Part shown: in pieces, positions 18,141 to 27,095 of the stretch
Numbering within the stretch: the stretch's first letter is position 1
How the letters are laid out: every line of letters starts with the position of its first letter
NCBI GenBank assembly: GCA_046343015.1
Contig: JBKDOL010000058.1
Location: 1-64,000 of the forward strand
From: BJ22 sp021298375
Lineage (GTDB): Bacteria; Planctomycetota; Planctomycetia; Pirellulales; Pirellulaceae
Length of the DNA: 64,000 nucleotides
Direction: 5' to 3'
The notes under the pieces: generated by a model
Seen by the model: only the letters and a program-made list of their open reading frames with translations
Databases searched by the model: none
Told to the model about the DNA's origin: nothing
Translations under genes and position numbers: made by a program

Positions 18141-19643
18141 GTGAACACAGAACAAGCATCGGAAGTCGACGCCTCTGCCGGCGTCACCAAGCAGCCGCTG
18201 AATTTGCAACTGGACATTCAGAAAAAGAGTGCTTGCGAGCGGCATGTCAAGGTTTCGATCCCCCGCTCGGACATCGATTTGTATTTCAAGAAACAATTCG
18301 ATGAATTGGTCCCCCGGGCGGAAGTCCCCGGTTTCCGCGCTGGCAAGGCTCCCCGCCAATTTGTGGAAAACAAGTTCCGCAAGCAAGTCGCGGACCAGGT
18401 CAAAGGCTCGTTGTTGATGGACAGCCTCGCCCAGATCTCTGAAGGCGATCATTTCTCTGCCATCAGCGAGCCCGATCTCGCCTATGACAAGGTCGACATC
18501 CCTGACGATGGGCCGATGACCTATGAATTCAACATTGAAGTTCGCCCCGAGTTCGATTTGCCGAGTTGGAAGGGGATTTCGATCGAAAAGCCGGACCGAA
18601 CGATTTCCGATGAGGAACTGAGCCATCGGCTGGATTACCTCCGGACCCGAAATTCGGCGCTGGTTCCGATTGAAGAGGCCGCTCAAGCTGACGATACCGT
18701 CGTCTGCCGGGTCACCGGACGGTTGGCAGACAAGGTCGTTGCCGAGGCCGACGATGTCGCGTTCTCGGTCCTCCCCACGGTAACCTTCCACGACGCTCGG
18801 CTGGAGGGCTTTGACCAACTGATGATCGGCGCCAAGGCCGGTGATAAACGGCACGGCAAAGTGGCGATCAGCGAGTTCTCTGAAAATCCTGCCCTGCAGG
18901 GCCAGAAGGTCGATGTCGAATTCGAGGTTCTCGAAGTCAAACGTTTTGAGCGCTTGGACGACGAAGGTGTCAAGGAAAAGTACGGCGTGGATTCGATCGG
19001 TGAGATCAAGGACCTGATCCGCGACTCGCTGCAGAAACAGCTGGAATACGACCAGCGGCAGGCAGTGCGGAATCAGATCAGCCGTTTGCTGACCGAATCG
19101 GCGACTTGGGAATTGCCGCCCGATTTGCTGCGTCGGCAGTTCCGTCGCGAGTTGAACCGGGCCGTGATGGAATTGCGGTCCAGCGGCTATTCCGACGAAG
19201 AAATTCAAATCCGCGAGAACAGCCTGCGGCAGGACATTCTCCGCCGCACCGAGATGCTGCTCAAGGAGCATTTCATCCTCGAGCGGATCGCCGAACAGGA
19301 AAAAATTGAAGACGCCCCGGAAGATTACGATGTCGAAATCGCCAAGATTGCGATGTCGTCAGGGGACTCGCCGCGACGCGTTCGCGCTCGCTTGGAGCGA
19401 CAGGGCCAAATGGATGTCCTGCGCAACCTGATCATCGAGCGAAAAGTCATTGAGCTGATCGAAAGTCAGGCCCAAGTCAAGCCGACGTCGACTCCTGGCT
19501 TTTCTCGAGTCAAGGAAGCTGCTGTCAACTTTGCCTTCGGCGGTCGCTCGGAGGGGGACATCCCGGAAGCGAAGTATGAAGAAGCGGCTCCCGCGCCGAT
19601 CCCCGGCACGGTCGTCCCCGGTTCGGCTCAAAATAAGAGCTAG
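18141..19643 (+). CDS. tig: Trigger factor (ribosome-associated chaperone)
   Basis: A 500-residue trigger factor, which binds the ribosome exit tunnel and shields new chains. The ribosome-docking loop is the near-canonical VPGFRAGKAPRQF, in an N-terminal domain that begins NLQLDIQKKSACERHVKVSIP. A middle FKBP-like domain (about DDTVVCRVTGRL to VEFEVLEVKRF) and the long helical C-terminal chaperone domain (YGVDSIGEIKDLIRDSLQKQ onward) follow. The tail after PTSTPGFSRV is a Pro/Ala-rich extension. GTG 18141 is chosen; a frame open to TTG 18069 has no conserved sequence. Two clpP genes lie downstream, the common tig-clpP linkage, though 570 bases separate them. clpX is not in the window. Confidence 0.93.
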   Translation: MNTEQASEVDASAGVTKQPLNLQLDIQKKSACERHVKVSIPRSDIDLYFKKQFDELVPRAEVPGFRAGKAPRQFVENKFRKQVADQVKGSLLMDSLAQISEGDHFSAISEPDLAYDKVDIPDDGPMTYEFNIEVRPEFDLPSWKGISIEKPDRTISDEELSHRLDYLRTRNSALVPIEEAAQADDTVVCRVTGRLADKVVAEADDVAFSVLPTVTFHDARLEGFDQLMIGAKAGDKRHGKVAISEFSENPALQGQKVDVEFEVLEVKRFERLDDEGVKEKYGVDSIGEIKDLIRDSLQKQLEYDQRQAVRNQISRLLTESATWELPPDLLRRQFRRELNRAVMELRSSGYSDEEIQIRENSLRQDILRRTEMLLKEHFILERIAEQEKIEDAPEDYDVEIAKIAMSSGDSPRRVRARLERQGQMDVLRNLIIERKVIELIESQAQVKPTSTPGFSRVKEAAVNFAFGGRSEGDIPEAKYEEAAPAPIPGTVVPGSAQNKS

Positions 19644-20212
19644 GTCAGCACACGCAGCGGTGTGCCAGGTTGCGGTCCGCGTGCAAGCGCGGGCCGATTG
19701 CAACCCTTGCTGAGTTTCAGCGTCGCGAGCGCTTTCGCCGGTCGCTCGGAATTGATTCAGGCTGGTCCCATTTGAATCCCAAGTGATTCCCCGGGGGCTG
19801 GCCTTTTTTTCTGCGCGGCATCCCCCTAGGATTGTCGAACCTAGGCCGCGGCCAGGTGGGTCATGCGGTGCTCATGCGGACCGCGTTCGCGAAGGGACCA
19901 GCGGTCGTCAACTGTCGGCAATAATTGTCGGCAATTCCGCGCCGCCCGGACGCTCTTTTCCTTGACTCGGGGCGCTGGATTCGTCCCGTTCGCGAGGTTC
20001 AAGCTACTAGCCGGGTTCAAGCGCGGGGCGGGGAGCGCCTCGGTTGGAATGCCGGACCTTGTGGTGGCCGGCATGTGGTGGCTGGCAACTCCCCTCGCAA
20101 ATTCTGCTCCGCCGGGGCACAATTTGGGAGAGGAAAGCCTGCCCGCTGCTCCGGTCCGCCGAAACTGGACGTGAGCTTTGCCCTTTGGAGGCCTCCTTTT
20201 TCAACAGTAAGG
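19644..20212. other. Intergenic region between tig and clpP
   Basis: About 570 bases without a supportable gene. One open frame runs into clpP from 19925 but its translation is Arg/Ala/Pro-rich and unlike ClpP. A 13-bp near-duplication TGTCGGCAATAAT / TGTCGGCAATTCC lies at 19913-19938. Confidence 0.6.
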
Positions 20213-20884
20213 ATGTACGCGTATATGGATTGGAACAACCACCAACGGGTGTTGCCCCACGAAACGATGAAGAATTCCTACGCCTATCAGCAGTACCAGC
20301 GTCAGCGGCAGATGACTTTGGGCGACCTGCTTTTGGAAAACCGGATTGTGTTTCTCCAGGGGGAGATTCACACGGGCAATGCCAATGAAATGGTCATGAA
20401 GCTGCTCTACCTGCAGAGCGAGAACCGCAAAAAGGACATTCACTTCTATATTAACTCGCCGGGCGGCGATGTGATTTCGACGCTGGCCATCTACGATGCC
20501 ATGCAGATCCTCACCTGTCCGGTCGCCACCTACTGTGTTGGCCAGGCCGCCAGCGGAGCAGCCGTCCTGCTGGCCGGCGGAACCAAGGGCAAGCGATTTG
20601 CCTTGCCGCACGCCCGAGTCATGATTCACCAGCCCTACGGCGGAGTCGAGGGTCAGGTCAGCGATATCGAGATTCAGGCTGATGAGATCCTGCGGAATCG
20701 CAAGGTTCTCAACGACATCCTTGCGGCTCACACCGGCAAATCCTTTGAGGTGATCGCCAAGGACATGAACCGGGATTTCTTTTTGACAGCCGAGGCAGCC
20801 AAGGCTTACGGAATCGTGGATGAGATCACGATCAAGCCCAAGGCAGACGATGACGATAACCTGGCGGATGAAAAGGCGGGCTGA
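20213..20884 (+). CDS. clpP: ClpP-family serine protease subunit, first copy
   Basis: A 223-residue ClpP-like subunit of the barrel protease that works with Clp ATPases. The catalytic triad is intact: Ser in CVGQAASGAAVLL, His in ARVMIHQPYGG and Asp in MNRDFFLTAEAAKAYG. IHFYINSPGGDV and YLQSENRKKDI are typical. It differs from the second copy around the active Ser (AASGAA rather than AASMGA) and has a longer N-terminal segment (QQYQRQRQMTLGDLLLENR) and an acidic C-tail (ADDDDNLADEKA). ATG 20213 is taken; ATG 20225 is an alternative better spaced from AAGGA. It lies 103 bases before the second clpP; both likely form one operon and a mixed or two-type barrel. Confidence 0.92.
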   Translation: MYAYMDWNNHQRVLPHETMKNSYAYQQYQRQRQMTLGDLLLENRIVFLQGEIHTGNANEMVMKLLYLQSENRKKDIHFYINSPGGDVISTLAIYDAMQILTCPVATYCVGQAASGAAVLLAGGTKGKRFALPHARVMIHQPYGGVEGQVSDIEIQADEILRNRKVLNDILAAHTGKSFEVIAKDMNRDFFLTAEAAKAYGIVDEITIKPKADDDDNLADEKAG

Positions 20885-20987
20885 GAGCCCGTTCGACACG
20901 CGTGTTGTTCCCTTGTCCGGGAACCAGGTTTTTCTTCTCCCGAACCAGTCAAGTCAGCGACTAATCCAATTCAGCCGGAGTGCTTCC

Positions 20988-21581
20988 ATGCCATACGTTC
21001 CCTATGTTGTTGACAATAGCGGCCGCGAAGAGCGGGTCTACGACATTTACTCCCGTCTCCTGCGCGATCGAATCATTTTCCTCGGGACCCAGGTGACGTC
21101 CGACCTCGCCAACTCCCTGGTGGCCCAACTTCTGTACCTCCAGTCGGAAGACCCGAAAAAAGACATCCACATGTACATCAACTCGCCGGGCGGCAGCGTT
21201 ACGGCAGGGTTGGCGCTCTACGACACCATGCAGTACCTCAGCTGTGACGTCTGCACGTACTGCATGGGTCAAGCCGCTTCGATGGGCGCGCTCCTTCTGA
21301 CCGCCGGTGCCAAGGGCAAGCGATTCGCCCTCCCGAACGCCAGCATCATGATTCACCAGCCTTTGGCCGGGATGCAGGGGACTGCGGAAGAGATCTTGAT
21401 TCACGCGACCGAGCTCAAGCGGGTCAAACGTCGCTTGAACGAAATCCTGTTGAAACACACAGGCCACAGCCTGGACAAAATCGAACAGGATACCGATCGC
21501 GACAATTTCATGACCGCTGAAGAAGCGAAGTCCTACAACTTGATCGACCGCGTCGTGGGCAAAGTGGAAGAAACCCGCTGA
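20988..21581 (+). CDS. clpP: ClpP protease subunit, second copy
   Basis: A 197-residue canonical ClpP. The triad is seen as Ser in MGQAASMGALLL, His in SIMIHQPLAG and Asp in TDRDNFMTAEEAKSYNLID. The processing-region VVDNSGREERVYDIYSRLL and IIFLGTQVTSDLANS match typical bacterial ClpP closely. GGAG sits 7 bases before ATG 20988, so the frame upstream to 20820 is not used. With the divergent first copy it forms a ClpP1/ClpP2 pair, as in cyanobacteria and actinobacteria. Partners ClpX or ClpC are encoded elsewhere. Confidence 0.96.
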   Translation: MPYVPYVVDNSGREERVYDIYSRLLRDRIIFLGTQVTSDLANSLVAQLLYLQSEDPKKDIHMYINSPGGSVTAGLALYDTMQYLSCDVCTYCMGQAASMGALLLTAGAKGKRFALPNASIMIHQPLAGMQGTAEEILIHATELKRVKRRLNEILLKHTGHSLDKIEQDTDRDNFMTAEEAKSYNLIDRVVGKVEETR

Positions 21582-21728
21582 TTTCACGAGCCAGCGCTCG
21601 GTGCAGTCCGCAGCACTGGACCCGGAGAAAGCCTCCTCCGCGGCACCTATTTTGCGATTTTGCAACGAATGCGGGATAGGATGCCGCGAAGGTTGGGAGC
21701 AGACCTCGTGGTCCGCTCAAGGTTCGCC

Positions 21729-21750
21729 CGGGGGCTGATCGGGGGCTGAT
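21729..21750. repeat. 11-bp perfect tandem duplication
   Basis: CGGGGGCTGAT occurs at 21729-21739 and again at 21740-21750, in the clpP-osmC spacer. Confidence 0.8.
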
Positions 21751-21877
21751 CGGTTACCTCGCCGCACCTTCCATTCAATGGTCCCCACTGTCCATCGGAA
21801 CGGATCGCAACCGATAGGAGCGGAATCGATGGCCGCATCGGGCTCGAGTGCCCATCACCTTTTCAATGGAGCTTGAG

Positions 21878-22309
21878 ATGAATTTTCCGCATCACTATGT
21901 TGTCGCCGCTGCTTGCCGACCCGAAGGTGTGGTTCGCCTCAGCGCAGCCGGAGTTCCTGAGCTCGCATCTCAACCTCCAAAGCAATTCGGTGGCCCGGGC
22001 GATGTCTGGTCGCCCGAAGATTTGCTCTGCGCCGCAGTTGCTGACTGCTTCTGCTTGTCCTTTCGCGCCATCGCCGCCGCTTCCAAGTTTTCCTACAACG
22101 ACCTCGAATGTGAGGTGACCGGCACTCTGGATCGTGTAGAGCGTGCCATGCTCTTTACCGAATTCAAGGTCGTCGCCCGGTTGACCCTCCCCGCCGGCGC
22201 GGATGCCGACCGCGGCCACAAACTGCTGGAAAAGGCCGAACAAACTTGCCTCGTCACCAACTCCCTCAAGTCGGCTGTCCATTTGGAAGCCTCGGTCGTC
22301 GTTCAGTAA
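21878..22309 (+). CDS. OsmC/Ohr-family protein
   Basis: A 143-residue OsmC-family protein; members are thiol peroxidases that reduce organic hydroperoxides. The two redox Cys are visible: one in LLCAAVADCFCLSF (the family C-x-x-x-C-h region after PEDLL) and one in KAEQTCLVTNSL. The segment GDVWSPEDLLCAAVADCF is typical. GGAG lies 6 bases before ATG 21878, favoured over GTG 21848. It stands alone between clpP and a lipoprotein gene. Placement in the OsmC family is secure; the exact substrate is not known. Confidence 0.85.
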   Translation: MNFPHHYVVAAACRPEGVVRLSAAGVPELASQPPKQFGGPGDVWSPEDLLCAAVADCFCLSFRAIAAASKFSYNDLECEVTGTLDRVERAMLFTEFKVVARLTLPAGADADRGHKLLEKAEQTCLVTNSLKSAVHLEASVVVQ

Positions 22310-22593
22310 GGCGCTGATTTCACTCTGGCCCGGAGCGGCTCTTTCCCGGGCAGCGCCTCGCCGCTCAGTTCCCGCGGCTATTTTCCAGACCCCTCGCCGT
22401 TCATCTGCCTTCGAGTTGGGCTGAAACCGCGAGTTCGCTGCATCGCCTCCCTTTGGGTTTTGCGGGGCGCCTCCAGTTCAGGCCGGGATGCTAGCGGATG
22501 GAAGTTTGTGCTTTCTTGTCAGTTGCCATTGCCCCGGCGGGCTGGTTTGCCTAAAGAGCAGGTCTTCATTCAGGCAACCCACGGGGATCCGCG

Positions 22594-23670
22594 ATGCGCC
22601 CTGCGCTGCTCACCATCTTGCTGCTCTTGATCAGCCTGACCGCTGGCTGTGGTTCGGCCAGTCCGCGCGTGCGTCGGGAAATTGCCCTGCTCCGCGGTGA
22701 GATTGTGGACTTGGAGAATCAGTACTATGCCTTGAAGTCGATGTATCGCGACGAAACCGGTCGTGAACCCGATTTTTCTGCTTACGGAATGAACAATCCC
22801 GGTCGTCAGTCAGGCCGCTGGCTGGAAGGTGGCGAGGCGAGCGGAGTTTGCCTCGATTGTGGACAGGTTCACGACCCCAGACAACAGTACGACCATCCGC
22901 TGACAATCGACAGTCGCAGTCCGAGCTCAAGTCCAACCCCAGCACCTCGGGAAGGGACCTCCCAATCAGGCGAATTGCGTCCCGGTGAATCGACCATCGT
23001 CGAACCGGAAGAACCGCTCATCGAGTTTGGACCTGAGGAAGTTCCGTTGCCAGGCGACGATCAGACGAACGGATTCCGACGTCCAGCCAGTCAAGTTGGG
23101 CTGGAAACGCCGAGTGACGCCATCCGTCCTGGTTCGCGTCCTGCCCAAACTGGATCGCGTCCGGCGCCCCGCTCCAGTGGCACAGGGTCCGGTGACTTTG
23201 AGATCGACTCTCGACAGACTCGCGGATTCGACAGTGATGGATTCCCGGGTGATGAAGGTGTGATGGTGCGGCTGTTATCGCGGACCGAAACGGGAGTCGC
23301 AGGTTCGTTGGGCGAACTGACGTTCAGTGTGATCGATCCTGACCAACCGCAGCAGACGCAGCGGCTGGGGTTGTGGAAATACTCGGCGGAGGAAGTTGCC
23401 GGAATGGTTCGGCAGGATGGAAATGGACTGGTTGTCGATGCCCGTTTGCCGTGGCAGCGGGGCCCAGTCCGCAATGAGAATCTGCTTTTGTTTGTCCGCT
23501 TGCGAACTCCCGATGGGCGGATGATTGAGCGCTCGGCCAGTTTCACTGTTACCTCGCCCGATTCTGCTGCGGCTGACGTGCAGGATGGGACTCCCGCAGA
23601 AGGAGACCCCATGATTGAAGCCCAAAACCAGGCCGACCGAAATGCTCCCAGTTGGCGGCCGATTCGCTAG
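22594..23670 (+). CDS. Lipoprotein with coiled-coil start, unknown function
   Basis: A 358-residue predicted lipoprotein: signal RPALLTILLLLISLTAGC ends in the lipobox LTAGC. A short coiled coil follows (VRREIALLRGEIVDLENQYYALKSMYRD), then a CLDCGQVH segment with a C-x-x-C pair and a long Pro/Ser/Gly-rich linker. The last 130 residues (VMVRLLSRTETGVAGSLGELTFSV to SFTVTS) look like a compact beta domain: VDARLPWQRGPVRNENLLLFVRL. I do not recognise a named family. It stands alone; the spacer downstream is long. Confidence 0.75.
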   Translation: MRPALLTILLLLISLTAGCGSASPRVRREIALLRGEIVDLENQYYALKSMYRDETGREPDFSAYGMNNPGRQSGRWLEGGEASGVCLDCGQVHDPRQQYDHPLTIDSRSPSSSPTPAPREGTSQSGELRPGESTIVEPEEPLIEFGPEEVPLPGDDQTNGFRRPASQVGLETPSDAIRPGSRPAQTGSRPAPRSSGTGSGDFEIDSRQTRGFDSDGFPGDEGVMVRLLSRTETGVAGSLGELTFSVIDPDQPQQTQRLGLWKYSAEEVAGMVRQDGNGLVVDARLPWQRGPVRNENLLLFVRLRTPDGRMIERSASFTVTSPDSAAADVQDGTPAEGDPMIEAQNQADRNAPSWRPIR

Positions 23671-24224
23671 GGCCGCTTAGGAGTGGGGCTGCGGTTGACC
23701 GAAAAACGATGGGACGAGGGGCTACCTCAAGGCGAGGCATTTTCTTCCGTTCGGGTGCTCGGCCAAGGGCTGGGTCGGGGTGAAAGTCCGGTCGGGGTTG
23801 GATTTTTCCGAAGATTCGGTTCAATCAGGCCTTTGAAAAACGGTCTGTCTGGGGCGATTTCTTCTGGAAGTACGGGGGAATCGCTGTTCGGCGGGAAGCA
23901 GTCCCTGATTGGCAAACCCCAAAAAATCGGCGGGACAGGTCATGGATTGCCTGATTTGCAGGATCCGCATAGCTGATTTTCTTGCCGTTTTTCGCAATGC
24001 CAATTAGGATTGTCTGATAACGGTCGACTTGAATCGACAGATAACTTGGGCCGGGCAAGGTGGCTCAGGGGCGTGTCGTTCGTTGAAGCTGGCTTTTGTC
24101 AGCATCTTCCCGGTCCGAAGCGATGTCTTTAGACCGGAAATTCCTTCTGGTTTGACCTTCTGTCTGAAACGCGACGAAAACACGCATGGTTAGTAGCACG
24201 CAAAGTGTAATAAGGGGTGCTGGA
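23671..24224. other. Intergenic region upstream of the Gly-rich exported protein
   Basis: About 550 bases with no supportable gene. It carries small inverted repeats (CCGGTC at 24110-24115 with GACCGG at 24132-24137) and should hold the promoter of the gene at 24225. No clear -10/-35 pair was recognised. Confidence 0.5.
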
Positions 24225-25706
24225 ATGTTCAGCCGAATGATTCGACTTGGTCCCGCGTTGGCAACGTTGCTGGCCGTCATCTGCTTGTCGACTGCCGCTT
24301 TCGCTCAGCTTGATGGTGGCGGAAGTGGTGGCGGTGGTGGTGGAACTGGCGGCGGCGGTGGCGGTGGTGCTGGCGGCGGTGGCGCTGGCGGCGGCGGTGG
24401 CGTCGGCGGGGCGGGTGGCGTGAAGATTGACGCCAATGGCGTTCTCCGCTCCAGCCTCCAGGTCGAACGAAATGGTGCCTTGGAGCGCCAAAGCCTGAAT
24501 GCTGCCAAGGCTTCCTTGAGCAAAGACCTGCAGTCCCCGAGCAACCTGCGAAAGGTTTCACTCAAGCGACTGGAAGCGGAAGTTCGCAAGCTTCAGGAGA
24601 GCGGCCAGCCGATCCCTGCCGAAATGCAGTTTCTCGCCGGCCTGACCCGGGTGACTCACGTTTTCTACTACCCCGAGACCAAAGACATCGTATTGGCCGG
24701 TCCGGCTGAAGGCTTTTACCTCAACACTCAAAATCGCGCGGTTGGCATGCAATCGGGCGAAGCGACTTTAATGCTGGAAGACCTGATTGTGGCGCTGCGG
24801 GCCTACGCGCCGGATGCCTCACCCACCAAGGTGATTGCCTGCTCGATTGATCCAACTCAAGAAGGTCTGACCCGTTTCAACCAGACCTACGCCGATGTTG
24901 CCAAGAACTTCAATCCCGCGGGCGCCAATGCAGCCCAACTCAACTCGGTCGGCGAATTGTTCCGCCAAGCGCTGGGGATGCAAGTCGTGACGGTTGAGGG
25001 CGTCTCGCCCAAGACTCATTTTGCCCGCGTTCTGGTCGAGGCGGATTATCACATGAAGCTGATCGGTCTGGGATTGGAACAGACCCCCACCAAGATTGTC
25101 AGTTACGCCGAAAAAATGACCCCTTCCGCGGCTGCCAAAAACTCCTCCCTCCGTTGGTGGTTCAAGCCCTCCTACGACTGTGTCCGGGTTACTCCAGATC
25201 AAAATGCAATGCAATTGGTCGATGGAGCCGTAAAGCTGGTTGGTGAAGATGAGAAGGTTAACGCTGACGGAACCCGCAAGGGAACCGGTGGGATGAACCC
25301 GGCGAGCAAGGCTTATTGCAATTCGTTTACCAACAATTACGAAATCCTCGCCCGCAAGGTGCCGTTGTACGGCCAGTTGCGGAACGTGATGGACCTCTCC
25401 TTGGCAGCCTGCTTCATTCAACAAGCGGGACTGTACGAAAAGGCCGATTGGGCGTTGGACGTGTTCGGTGACGAGTCCCGGTTCCCAGTCGAAAATGGTC
25501 AGGCTCCGACGCAAGTCGAACCGGTTGTCAATCCGATTCTTCGCGGCGGCTACTTTATGGCTCCGGTTGGCGGCGGGGTGAACATTCAACCCCGAGTCGC
25601 CCTGAGTTCAGAGAATGTCCGGACCGACGAAGATGGTTCGATTGCCTCGGCTCGGGAAAGCGCACTCAAGGCAGAAGTCGGCGCCGGCCAGTGGTGGTGG
25701 GACTAA
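24225..25706 (+). CDS. Exported Gly-rich protein of the planctomycete DUF1598 type
   Basis: A 493-residue exported protein. A signal peptide (FSRMIRLGPALATLLAVICLSTAAFAQ, cut after AFA) is followed directly by a tract of about 40 residues that is nearly all Gly with a few Ala/Thr/Val. The globular part begins GVKIDANGVLRSSLQVE and contains VSLKRLEAEVRKLQ, MQFLAGLTRVTHVFYYPET, KDIVLAGPAEGF, RVLVEADYHMKLIGLG and SLRWWFKPSYDCVRV; this matches my memory of DUF1598, found in planctomycetes and of unknown function. AGGGG is 7 bases before ATG 24225. An intrinsic terminator follows at 25741. Confidence 0.82.
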   Translation: MFSRMIRLGPALATLLAVICLSTAAFAQLDGGGSGGGGGGTGGGGGGGAGGGGAGGGGGVGGAGGVKIDANGVLRSSLQVERNGALERQSLNAAKASLSKDLQSPSNLRKVSLKRLEAEVRKLQESGQPIPAEMQFLAGLTRVTHVFYYPETKDIVLAGPAEGFYLNTQNRAVGMQSGEATLMLEDLIVALRAYAPDASPTKVIACSIDPTQEGLTRFNQTYADVAKNFNPAGANAAQLNSVGELFRQALGMQVVTVEGVSPKTHFARVLVEADYHMKLIGLGLEQTPTKIVSYAEKMTPSAAAKNSSLRWWFKPSYDCVRVTPDQNAMQLVDGAVKLVGEDEKVNADGTRKGTGGMNPASKAYCNSFTNNYEILARKVPLYGQLRNVMDLSLAACFIQQAGLYEKADWALDVFGDESRFPVENGQAPTQVEPVVNPILRGGYFMAPVGGGVNIQPRVALSSENVRTDEDGSIASARESALKAEVGAGQWWWD

Positions 25707-25740
25707 GCTCCCGCTGCTTCATTGATTCCAAACAATTGCC

Positions 25741-25776
25741 AAACAGGCGAGCCATTTGTGGTTCGCCTGTTTTTTT
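25741..25776 (+). terminator. Intrinsic terminator after the DUF1598-type gene
   Basis: A 13-bp stem (25741-25753 with 25760-25772, one G-T pair) and the six-base loop ATTTGT are followed by a run of T to 25776. It begins 35 bases after the stop at 25706. Confidence 0.93.
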
Positions 25777-25952
25777 ATTGGGTACTCCCGGCCGGTCGGT
25801 ATTCCCCGAGAAACAGCCATCGTTTTGGGAGACCATTCGCCGAGGGAGAGCGGTGGCGTCTTGGACTGAGGTGGGGGCGATCTGGTATGATTTGATTGGC
25901 GGCCCGTGAGCCCAGCCTGCCTTTTGTCCCCCATCTTTGTCGCTGTTTTCGC

Positions 25953-27023
25953 ATGTCTCACTCTCCAGCCCAATCCGAAACAGGACCTCGGCTGGTGCCG
26001 TTTCCGAGCTTTGGTCATCTCGATCCCGATGGCCACTGGAGGCTGAATGTTGCGGGGATCGTGCGCCAGCCTTACGCTGCCACGCTCAGCAAACGGATGT
26101 TGATCGGCATGCTGGGGAATGTGATGCAGGCCAGCGATGAGGAACGGAGCAGCTTGCGCTTTCGTCGCCGAGTGACTTCCTTTGTGATGGATGGCGCTCA
26201 CGGATTGAGCGTCCGTTGCCGGATCGGCAGCCAGATTTATCAGCTCAAACGCCGCACGCACCGCAATGGGCATTACTTTGGCTGGGTGGCCCCTGAGCCC
26301 CGGGTCTTGGCGGAGTTGGCGCCGCAAGCCGTTCAGGAATCTGGCCTGTCTCGCTTGAATCTCGAAGTGTCGGTGGATTCGGAGCTGAGCGGGACAACCA
26401 CGGTGGAACTGATTCCTCCGCGCGGTATCTCTGTCGTTTCCGACATCGATGACACGATCAAGGAGTCCTCGATCCGCGATCGCCGCGAGTTGCTGGCAAA
26501 CACCTTTCTCCGGGATTTTCGGGCGGTGAGCGGAATGTCAGCGGTCTATCGCAGCTGGCAGGAACTCGGATTGCCGCTGCATTACGTTTCCTCCAGCCCC
26601 TGGCAGCTCCTTCCCTGGATCGAGGAACTGCTGCAGGCACAGCAGTTTCCTCCCGGGTCGTTGCATTTGCGGAACTTTCGCCTGCGGACGCACATGCTGC
26701 AGAAGGTGATTCGTTTCCGCCGCTCGGGAAAGGGGGCCGCGATTCGCCTGCTCTTGAAAAAATTTCCCCAGCGGCGATTCGTGTTTGTGGGTGACTCCGG
26801 AGAAAAGGACCTCGAAATCTACCGTAAATTGGCCGGCAGCCATCGCTCCCAAGCCCTCGGTATCTTCATCCGCGACCTCGCCGAACATCCCCTCGAGCGC
26901 GAACGACTGGCTCGCTGCCGAGCCAGTTTGCCTGACTTGCGGGTCGAGACATTTCGCACGGCGGAACAGTTGCGCGAGCAAATTGCCGAACTGCTTGACC
27001 AGGAATTGGCCGTTGGTCGCTGA
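25953..27023 (+). CDS. App1-like phosphatidate phosphatase domain protein (DUF2183)
   Basis: A 356-residue protein with an App1 catalytic domain, a haloacid-dehalogenase-type fold. The catalytic motif DIDDTIKESSI (D-x-D-x-T) is at about residue 171, followed by VYRSWQELGLPLHYVSSSPW and by FPQRRFVFVGDSGEKDLEIY with the acidic motif GDSGEKD. In yeast, App1 dephosphorylates phosphatidic acid; bacterial members have not been assigned firmly. The N-terminal 150 residues form a DUF2183-associated beta domain. No signal peptide or membrane helix is seen. ATG 25953 is chosen. It is followed by a tandem repeat that starts at the stop codon. Confidence 0.85.
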   Translation: MSHSPAQSETGPRLVPFPSFGHLDPDGHWRLNVAGIVRQPYAATLSKRMLIGMLGNVMQASDEERSSLRFRRRVTSFVMDGAHGLSVRCRIGSQIYQLKRRTHRNGHYFGWVAPEPRVLAELAPQAVQESGLSRLNLEVSVDSELSGTTTVELIPPRGISVVSDIDDTIKESSIRDRRELLANTFLRDFRAVSGMSAVYRSWQELGLPLHYVSSSPWQLLPWIEELLQAQQFPPGSLHLRNFRLRTHMLQKVIRFRRSGKGAAIRLLLKKFPQRRFVFVGDSGEKDLEIYRKLAGSHRSQALGIFIRDLAEHPLERERLARCRASLPDLRVETFRTAEQLREQIAELLDQELAVGR

Positions 27024-27068
27024 GAACTAAGGAACCGGGAACTAAGGAACCGGGAGCTGAGGAACCGG
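27024..27068. repeat. 15-bp tandem repeat, three copies, abutting the stop codon
   Basis: GAACTAAGGAACCGG occurs at 27024-27038 and 27039-27053, and with two changes at 27054-27068. The first copy starts on the base after the stop of the App1-like gene. Confidence 0.9.
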
Positions 27069-27095
27069 CGAACGGCGAAACGGGCCCGCCTCAGG

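Noticed and set aside
18120..19271. Long minus-strand open frame opposite trigger factor
   Set aside because: Antisense shadow; trigger factor on the plus strand has all domain motifs.
19925..20212. N-terminal extension of the first ClpP by 96 codons
   Set aside because: The frame is open but the translation is Arg/Ala/Pro-rich and not ClpP-like; family start fits 20213-20225.
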